Source of the DNA: an uncultured Verrucomicrobiota bacterium
Lineage (GTDB): Bacteria; Verrucomicrobiota; Kiritimatiellia; RFP12; UBA1067
NCBI GenBank assembly: GCA_947305825.1
Contig: CAMZET010000056.1
Location: 1-8,436 of the forward strand
Direction of reading: 5' to 3'
Length of the DNA: 8,436 bases
The translations under genes and the position numbers were made by a program. Shown here one piece after another: positions 1-5,325 of the stretch. The notes under the pieces were generated by a model, which had not been told where the DNA came from, did no database searches, and saw nothing but the letters and a program-made list of their open reading frames with translations. Position 1 is the stretch's first letter. Every line of letters begins with the position of its first letter.

Positions 1-3
1 AAC

Positions 4-9
4 AGGAGA
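4..9 (+). promoter_or_regulatory. Shine-Dalgarno site of the 1001-residue gene
   Basis: AGGAGA lies 5 bases before the ATG at 15 and fixes that start. The window begins only 14 bases upstream of the gene, so its promoter cannot be seen. Confidence 0.85.
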
Positions 10-14
10 CAACA

Positions 15-3000
15 ATGGCACTAGACATCAACGGATACAACGCGACGTTCAAGGCGTTCACGGACTTCGCGACGCAGAGCGTCAATGCCGGCGACACGAA
101 GGCGATCGCCCGCGCGGGGGAAGGCGGCCCGCTCGCCGGCCGCACCATAACTGCCGCGCAGGGCGATTCCTTGCGCCACATGTTCAAATGGACGCGCTCG
201 GAAGAGAACCAGGCGGCGAACAATATCACGCGAGATCTCTTCAAAAACGCCATCATCGACATGTTCGGCGGGGAGAAGAACATCCCCAAGAGCGTGCAGA
301 AGGCGATGCTCATGTCCGACTACGGCAAGGGCAAGCCGCTCACGGCGCGGCGCATCATGGCCGTCAAGACGGCGATCGACGCGACCGGCGTCATGAAGCA
401 GAAGGGGGCCGAGGAAGTATTGCAGCCGGCGGCGCTCGCCAAGGGCTATTCGAAGGGCGAGATGCCCAAACTCGCCAAGGCTGCGAATCTTCTCGCGCAG
501 GTCAAGGGCTGCTCCGTGGAGCAGGCCTTCGAGGAGGTGTCGACGCCCGGCTCCAAGGCCAACCGCCTAATGAACTACGGCGGGCGCTTCATGCAGAGCG
601 CAGACAACTTCAAGAACGGCCTGAGACTTATCGACTCGTTCGAAAAGTGGATGACCGACACTTACACGGCGCTCAAGTCCACGGAAAGGGAGGACTTCAA
701 CGCACACACCGGACTGACCGTTCTCAACGGCTCGTGGAGTTATATCAATCCGGACAACCTGCGCGGCATGGAGAAGTTCGTATTCGAAGACTTCGCCGTC
801 GGCAACGCATGCAATCTCGCGGAGAAGGATCCCGAAAAACTCTTCGGACTGGAGAACAATTCGGCGATGCGGTTTTTCGGGCGCGGCCTGTGCCAGTCCT
901 ACACCCAGACGGTCGCGAACATTCCGCCGGAAAAACGGTGCGTATTCTATGCGGCTCTCGACGCGGCGTTCCCGCTCGTTTCCGATCTCGCCATCGCGAA
1001 GCTGACGTATTCGGAACGCCCCGACACTTTCATAGCCCCGATCGACCGCCCGACAATCATCGGTCGCGTCATGAAGAACTTCGACAAACTGGAGGGGTTG
1101 ATGACCGATGGAAAGATCAGTACGGAGGTTTTCGTCAAGACCTGCTTCCCCGAGGCGAAAACCCCGACGTTGAAGGGCGTGAACGATTTGCTCAAGCAGT
1201 GGGCGATTGAAATGGAGGGCGACGACGACAACGACATACCGCCGAAGTATCCCAAGAATCTCACCGGTCCCATGGGAACTCTGATGGAGACGACCGGATG
1301 CACGATAGAGGAGGCGTTCGCCGCGCTGCAGAAGGGCGGAGTCCGTCCGCCCACCCCGAAATATGTCGCGACCGGCACGCTTTCGCTCGGGGCGTTCGAC
1401 GGCACTCTCAAAGAGGCGCGCGAACAGCTTGCGGGCGACTTGATCCGACCGGCACAATACTCCATGGACGACAAGCAGCTGCTCTCCGGAGACGGGGGCT
1501 TCAAATTCAAATTCCCCGACGGCTCTTCCTACAAGACGAACAAATCGCAGGAGGGCCGTGCGCAGATTCCCGACATCTGCGACAAGGTGGAGAAGCTCTG
1601 CGGCTCCGTCCACCTGGCGCAGGCATCCTCGACCATGATGATGCTCTGCCAGTCCGGCCTCGGCCCGCTGCTCGGCGGACTCAACGGCTACGGCATTGTA
1701 TCGAGCGAGCACAGCGCCGTAAACTTTGAACTCTCAAAGAACGAAACGACGGGTGACATCTCCATTCGCTACAGCAGCCCCGAGGAACTGCCGTTCGCGT
1801 TCGAGTGGACCGCCACTATCAAGACAGACGGCTACGTCAACACGACGCCGCTCCGCTTCACTGACGCCGAGACGCTCCAAAGGGAGACCGCGAAGACCGC
1901 TGACACCCTGAAGAACCTCGTGGGCGGCCTCAGGAACTACGATGTCGAATCCGTCGCCGAGAAAATCAAGTATTTCGTCGAACATCCCAAAACGGATCCA
2001 AAGGTCGCGGACGCCTTAAAGGGTTTCCTTGGCAAGAAGGGCTCGGAGCTGGACCTGGACGCCGTGGCCAATACGGCGGACAAGTTCATGGAGTCCTGCC
2101 CGAATCTCAAAATCCTAAAGAACTCGGTGAAGACGGCCAAGAAATGGGATCTCGAGTCCGCCGGCAAGGCTATCGACAGGCTCGTCGAGGACGTCAAGGG
2201 GGATGCCGACCTCATGGCCTTGCTGCAGGCGAAGGGCGGCGCGATTGCAAAGAACATCCTGTTGAACTCTGATAATCAGGTCCGCTCCTACGAAGAGATT
2301 TCCAAGCGGATTGAAGGCCTGCGCGCCAATGTGGACGAACTTCGCTCGGCCGCGGGCGGCGACAAGCGCGTTTTAGACGCCGGAATACGGCAGCTCCTAA
2401 GCTTAGAGGGTAAGAGCCTGCCCAGCGGCATCATCACCCAAATCGTCGATTTGGCCGCAAAGGCGGACGTCTCGGCGCTGAAGGGGCTTTCCGGCAGGTC
2501 GTCTCCGCAGGCGATTGTCAAGGCCATGTGCACCCTGGACCGCATCATAACCGACATCTGCAACAAGACTGAAGTCATGAAGTCCTTCGACGGAGGCTCG
2601 GCGGAAGAGGCCTCCTTCGTGAACAGTTTCGTAATGGGAATCATATTCGCGAAGATGGACGCGCAGACGCTCAACGGTGTCAAGGAAGCAATGTATTCCG
2701 ACGCCAGCAGCGACGCGAAGGCGATGCTGGACCGTATCGACAAAGGAAAGCTTCCGCAAGGCTTGAACATCAACGCCAATACTCGCGTGGCCATGTCTAA
2801 CGTGGCGCATTCGATAGGCTGGACGCTCCGTTTCGACCTTGGCGCGGCGCTAAACGACGCGCTGGGCGGCCAGGACGTGGCGGAGATGCTTCCGACGAAC
2901 TACGAGGACGAAGTCGTGATAAACAACCGCACCTTCAAGGAGGTTGCCAACCTCATTGAAAACCTGACGAACGAAGTGCACTCCGTCCTCGTCGAAAGAG

Positions 3001-3020
3001 CGGAACTCGTCGGGCAGTAG
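15..3020 (+). CDS. Large (1001 aa) predicted cytoplasmic or secreted-effector-like protein of unknown family
   Basis: I do not recognise this family and assign no function. The start is the ATG at 15, with AGGAGA at 4-9 and a 5-base spacer; no better start is visible. There is no N-terminal signal peptide and no clear membrane segment. The protein is mostly predicted helical and rich in Ala, Lys and Asp. Visible landmarks are a basic segment around residues 103-115 (YGKGKPLTARRIM), a motif GCSVEQAF at 165-172 echoed by GCTIEEAF at 428-435, an acidic linker DDDND at 403-407, and a probably beta-rich middle at about 533-615 containing SSEHSAV (563-569) and WTATI (598-602). A long helical C-terminal half follows. 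Third codon positions are less GC-biased than in mutS, which may indicate relaxed selection or a different origin. A large secreted or effector-like protein is one possibility, but this is only inference. That the frame is real is well supported by its length, ribosome site and codon pattern. Confidence 0.88.
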   Translation: MALDINGYNATFKAFTDFATQSVNAGDTKAIARAGEGGPLAGRTITAAQGDSLRHMFKWTRSEENQAANNITRDLFKNAIIDMFGGEKNIPKSVQKAMLMSDYGKGKPLTARRIMAVKTAIDATGVMKQKGAEEVLQPAALAKGYSKGEMPKLAKAANLLAQVKGCSVEQAFEEVSTPGSKANRLMNYGGRFMQSADNFKNGLRLIDSFEKWMTDTYTALKSTEREDFNAHTGLTVLNGSWSYINPDNLRGMEKFVFEDFAVGNACNLAEKDPEKLFGLENNSAMRFFGRGLCQSYTQTVANIPPEKRCVFYAALDAAFPLVSDLAIAKLTYSERPDTFIAPIDRPTIIGRVMKNFDKLEGLMTDGKISTEVFVKTCFPEAKTPTLKGVNDLLKQWAIEMEGDDDNDIPPKYPKNLTGPMGTLMETTGCTIEEAFAALQKGGVRPPTPKYVATGTLSLGAFDGTLKEAREQLAGDLIRPAQYSMDDKQLLSGDGGFKFKFPDGSSYKTNKSQEGRAQIPDICDKVEKLCGSVHLAQASSTMMMLCQSGLGPLLGGLNGYGIVSSEHSAVNFELSKNETTGDISIRYSSPEELPFAFEWTATIKTDGYVNTTPLRFTDAETLQRETAKTADTLKNLVGGLRNYDVESVAEKIKYFVEHPKTDPKVADALKGFLGKKGSELDLDAVANTADKFMESCPNLKILKNSVKTAKKWDLESAGKAIDRLVEDVKGDADLMALLQAKGGAIAKNILLNSDNQVRSYEEISKRIEGLRANVDELRSAAGGDKRVLDAGIRQLLSLEGKSLPSGIITQIVDLAAKADVSALKGLSGRSSPQAIVKAMCTLDRIITDICNKTEVMKSFDGGSAEEASFVNSFVMGIIFAKMDAQTLNGVKEAMYSDASSDAKAMLDRIDKGKLPQGLNINANTRVAMSNVAHSIGWTLRFDLGAALNDALGGQDVAEMLPTNYEDEVVINNRTFKEVANLIENLTNEVHSVLVERAELVGQ

Positions 3021-3060
3021 CGCGCGTTTTTTCCGATACCGCAAAACATGCGGCTCAACC

Positions 3061-3082
3061 TGCGGCGAGGCGAGCCGCCGCA
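3061..3082. repeat. 7-bp perfect inverted repeat (small hairpin)
   Basis: TGCGGCG at 3061-3067 pairs perfectly with CGCCGCA at 3076-3082 across an 8-base loop. An alternative 7-bp pairing uses 3050-3056 (GCGGCTC) with 3072-3078 (GAGCCGC), so two mutually exclusive folds are possible. There is no T run on either side, so it is not an intrinsic terminator. Confidence 0.55.
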
Positions 3083-3194
3083 CGAGGCGAACGGCGAATA
3101 CAATGTTCCCAACTCGGTTTTCAAGGAGGCGACCAATCTGCAGGAAAGGCACGCCCTGGAAGTGCGCCCGGTTTCGACCGTCCATTCTTTGCGG

Positions 3195-3274
3195 ACAGCG
3201 TTGGCGAAGAAGTCGACGCCGTGCCTGGCGTCAATCTCGATGGTTGAAGCGTGGCACGGCACTTCGACTGCTGT
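3195..3274. repeat. Long nested imperfect hairpin of about 80 bases
   Basis: Four helices stack in one arm. They are ACAGCG 3195-3200 with TGCTGT 3269-3274 (one G-T pair), GTCGA 3212-3216 with TCGAC 3264-3268, GCCGTGCC 3218-3225 with GGCACGGC 3253-3260 (perfect 8 bp), and TCAATC 3231-3236 with GGTTGA 3242-3247 (one G-T pair) closing a 5-base loop TCGAT. The internal loops are small, except for 11 bases (3201-3211) on the left side. No flanking T run supports a terminator. A structured RNA element or a small palindromic repeat is the likeliest reading. The strand is undetermined because the hairpin is nearly symmetric. Confidence 0.55.
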
Positions 3275-3320
3275 TTTCTCGCCCTTTTGGGGACCGGACA
3301 GGTTCACCCGCTGGAGAAAA
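3274..3320. repeat. 7-bp perfect inverted repeat enclosing a small hairpin
   Basis: TTTTCTC at 3274-3280 pairs with GAGAAAA at 3314-3320. Inside, GGACC (3291-3295) can pair with GGTTC (3301-3305) across a 5-base loop. The arm abuts the 80-base hairpin that ends at 3274, so the two would form adjacent domains of one folded transcript. Confidence 0.4.
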
Positions 3321-3437
3321 GTCTGCACGAGCGTGTGCATCCCGAACATTCCGAGCGTAGAAGTCGCACTCCCGCCGGTTTTTCCGCTCGAAGCACTTCG
3401 TCGTTTGCGGTCTTGGGAAGCGCGGTCAAGCGCGGCG

Positions 3438-3456
3438 GGGGAAAATTTGGTAAAAT
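3438..3456 (+). promoter_or_regulatory. Putative extended -10 promoter of the prlC-like gene and mutS
   Basis: The sequence GGGGAAAATTTGGTAAAAT contains an extended -10 element, TGG followed by TAAAAT at 3451-3456. It is a sharp AT-rich island in GC-rich DNA. It matches the motif before tRNA-Thr (8211-8229) at 16 of 19 positions. No good -35 box stands at the usual distance, which is acceptable for extended -10 promoters. Initiation about 7 bases downstream would fall at or next to the ATG at 3464, implying a leaderless or nearly leaderless mRNA. Confidence 0.6.
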
Positions 3457-3463
3457 GGGCGGC

Positions 3464-5320
3464 ATGAAAGATTTTCCAAAGTGGGATGAGGTTACGCCGG
3501 AGAAAGCGGCGGAAGAGTTGCCGGAACTGATGAAGGCGGCGGAGGCCGCCGTGGCGGCGGTGGAAGCCGCGCCTGGCGACACGTACGAGGATTTGGTGTG
3601 GCGCCTGGACGACGCCACGCTTGCGCTCTGGCGCAAGTGGGGCGAAGTCGCGCATATGCTCAGCGTCGTCAATTCGCCCGAATGGCGCAAGGTGGAGGAG
3701 GATTTCCAGCCGCGCATCGTGGCGTTTTCGCTTCGGGTGGGGCAGTCGCGCCCGCTCTACGACGCGGCCAAGCGGCTGTCGGCTTCCGAGAAGAACCCTG
3801 TGCGCCGCCGCATCCTCCAGAAGATGTGCGAGGGCGCCGAGCATTCCGGCGTCGCCCTCGACGGCGAGAAAAAGCGCCGCTTCAACGAAATACAGGAGCG
3901 CCTCGCAGCGCTCTCCATGGATTTCTCCAACGCCGTCCTCGACGCCACCAAGGCGTTCAAGCTCGAGAAAGACGGCAAGACGTACACGATTGACGACGCG
4001 GAATACCCGCAGACGATGAAGCATTGCGCAGACCGCGAAGTCCGCGAGACGCTTTGTCGGGCGCGTTCGACGCGCGCACCGGAAAACACCGCGCGCATCG
4101 CCGAAATACTCTCGCTCCGTCAGGAAGAGGCCGCGCTCCTGGGCTACCAGGACTACGCCGAGCTCTCAGTCTCCGCAAAGTGCGCCCCTTCCGTCGCCAA
4201 GGTGTTCGCGATGATAGACGAGCTGGACGCGGCGACGGTCGTTCCGGCGCGCGAAGAGGAGGCCGCGCTCGGCCCCGGACTCGAGCCTTGGGACGTCGCC
4301 TACCGCGCAGAGCGTCTGCGCGAGGAGCGCTATTCGTATTCGGAGGAGGAACTCAAGCGCCATTTCGAGTTCGAGACGACGCTGGCCGGGCTCTTCCGCA
4401 TGGCCAAGGTTCTTTTCGACATAGACGTCGAGGAAGTCCCGGCCGGCGAACGCCCGCAGACCTGGCACAAGGACGTGCGCTTCTTCCGCGTCCGGGAGCT
4501 TGGCGAGACGATTGCGCACTTCTACGTGGACCCGTACGTGCGCAACGGGCTCAAGCGCGGCGGCGCCTGGATGAACGAGTTCCGCAACCGTTCCACGCGC
4601 CGCGACGAGCTCCCGCTCGCGCTGCTGGTGCTCAATCTGCCCATCCCCGACGCCGAGGGGCGCTGCTTCATGCCGTTCCGCGAGGTCGAGACGCTTTTCC
4701 ACGAGTTCGGCCACGCGCTGCAGTGCATGCTCACGCGCGTCGACGAGGAAGACGCCGCCGGCATCAACCTCGTCGAATGGGACGCCGTCGAGGTCGCCTC
4801 GCAGTTCATGGAGAACTGGTGCCTCGACGACCGTACCGGCATCGAGCTGCCAGCCGACCTGAAGGCGAAGGTGAAGGCCGCGAAGAATTTCCGCGCCGCT
4901 TCCAACTGCCGCCGCCAGCTCGCTCTCGCGAAGACCGACATGATGCTGCACCTCGCCGGCGAGACGCGCGCCGCCGACGACGTCAAGAAGGCCATATTCT
5001 CGCACTTTGGTATGCCCATGGTGGAAGGGGACATTTTCCTCAACGCCTTCACCCACATATTCGCAGGCGGCTATGCCGCCGGCTACTACGGCTACAAGTG
5101 GAGCGAGGTGATGAGCGCGGACTGCTACGGGGCCTTCGAGGAGGCGGGGCTGGACGACGACGAGGCCACGCGCCGCACAGGCGCCAGATACCGCGAGACT
5201 ATCCTGGCGCTCGGCGGCAGCGAGAGCGCTTTCGACGTGTTCCGCCGCTTCAGGGGTCGCGAGCCTAATTCCGCCGCGCTGCTGCGCCAGCAGGGCCTCG
5301 CCGCGCCTTTGGAGAAATAG
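3464..5320 (+). CDS. prlC: Oligopeptidase A-like zinc metallopeptidase (peptidase family M3)
   Basis: This is predicted to hydrolyse short peptides, including signal-peptide fragments, in the cytoplasm, as oligopeptidase A (PrlC/OpdA) does. The 618-residue product carries the zinc motif HEFGH at 413-417. The likely third zinc ligand is Glu443 in the WDAVEVASQFMENW block (439-452). The C-terminal block HIFAGGYAAGYYGY (531-544) carries the substrate-binding His and Tyr residues, and FRGREP (596-601) is typical of OpdA. The N-terminal 180 or so residues form the helical cap and include an Ala-Val-Glu-rich segment at 25-36. The family length is about 680, so this member is slightly short. I chose ATG 3464 because homology begins soon after it. 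ATG 3455 is possible, and the frame is open back to 3251 without a ribosome site. No Shine-Dalgarno precedes 3464, which fits a leaderless start. One oddity is Gln420 where HEFGHGLH of relatives has His. The mutS start follows 5 bases after the stop. Confidence 0.93.
   Translation: MKDFPKWDEVTPEKAAEELPELMKAAEAAVAAVEAAPGDTYEDLVWRLDDATLALWRKWGEVAHMLSVVNSPEWRKVEEDFQPRIVAFSLRVGQSRPLYDAAKRLSASEKNPVRRRILQKMCEGAEHSGVALDGEKKRRFNEIQERLAALSMDFSNAVLDATKAFKLEKDGKTYTIDDAEYPQTMKHCADREVRETLCRARSTRAPENTARIAEILSLRQEEAALLGYQDYAELSVSAKCAPSVAKVFAMIDELDAATVVPAREEEAALGPGLEPWDVAYRAERLREERYSYSEEELKRHFEFETTLAGLFRMAKVLFDIDVEEVPAGERPQTWHKDVRFFRVRELGETIAHFYVDPYVRNGLKRGGAWMNEFRNRSTRRDELPLALLVLNLPIPDAEGRCFMPFREVETLFHEFGHALQCMLTRVDEEDAAGINLVEWDAVEVASQFMENWCLDDRTGIELPADLKAKVKAAKNFRAASNCRRQLALAKTDMMLHLAGETRAADDVKKAIFSHFGMPMVEGDIFLNAFTHIFAGGYAAGYYGYKWSEVMSADCYGAFEEAGLDDDEATRRTGARYRETILALGGSESAFDVFRRFRGREPNSAALLRQQGLAAPLEK
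5311..5315 (+). promoter_or_regulatory. Shine-Dalgarno site of mutS inside the end of prlC
   Basis: GGAGA in the last codons of the peptidase gene stands 10 bases before the mutS ATG at 5326. There is no room for a promoter between the genes, so mutS should be co-transcribed with the peptidase and possibly coupled to its translation. Confidence 0.7.
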
Positions 5321-5325
5321 CCCCG

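Larger units (their letters stand above)
3021..3463. other. Intergenic stretch without a convincing gene, rich in inverted repeats
   Basis: No gene here has both a ribosome site and a recognisable product. A frame of 139 codons is open on the plus strand (3048-3467) and another is open on the minus strand leftward from a possible start at 3349. Neither has a Shine-Dalgarno sequence, and both peptides look like low-meaning translations of GC-rich DNA. Short perfect inverted repeats are dense: 3050-3056 with 3072-3078, 3061-3067 with 3076-3082, 3218-3225 with 3253-3260, 3274-3280 with 3314-3320, and 3352-3357 with 3385-3390. A run of six T at 3027-3032 follows the upstream stop codon, but I see no good stem before it, so I do not call a terminator. 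The right end carries the promoter-like motif of the peptidase gene. The stretch could be a structured RNA, a dispersed intergenic repeat or a decayed gene. Confidence 0.6.

Noticed and set aside
1099..1134. EF-hand-like calcium loop around LMTDGKISTEVF in the large protein
   Set aside because: The acidic residues are not at the required loop positions and the closing Glu at position 12 is missing.
3021..3032. Intrinsic terminator after the 1001-residue gene
   Set aside because: A T6 run is present, but the preceding GCGCGCG has no convincing partner to form a stem.
3251..3463. N-terminal extension of the peptidase by 71 residues
   Set aside because: The added residues do not resemble the M3 family, there is no ribosome site at 3251, and the extension covers the 80-base hairpin and the promoter motif.
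2900..4024. 374-codon minus-strand frame spanning the intergenic stretch and both neighbours
   Set aside because: It overlaps the ends of two well-supported plus-strand genes and has no ribosome site at any likely start. The central part is kept only as part of the intergenic-element question.
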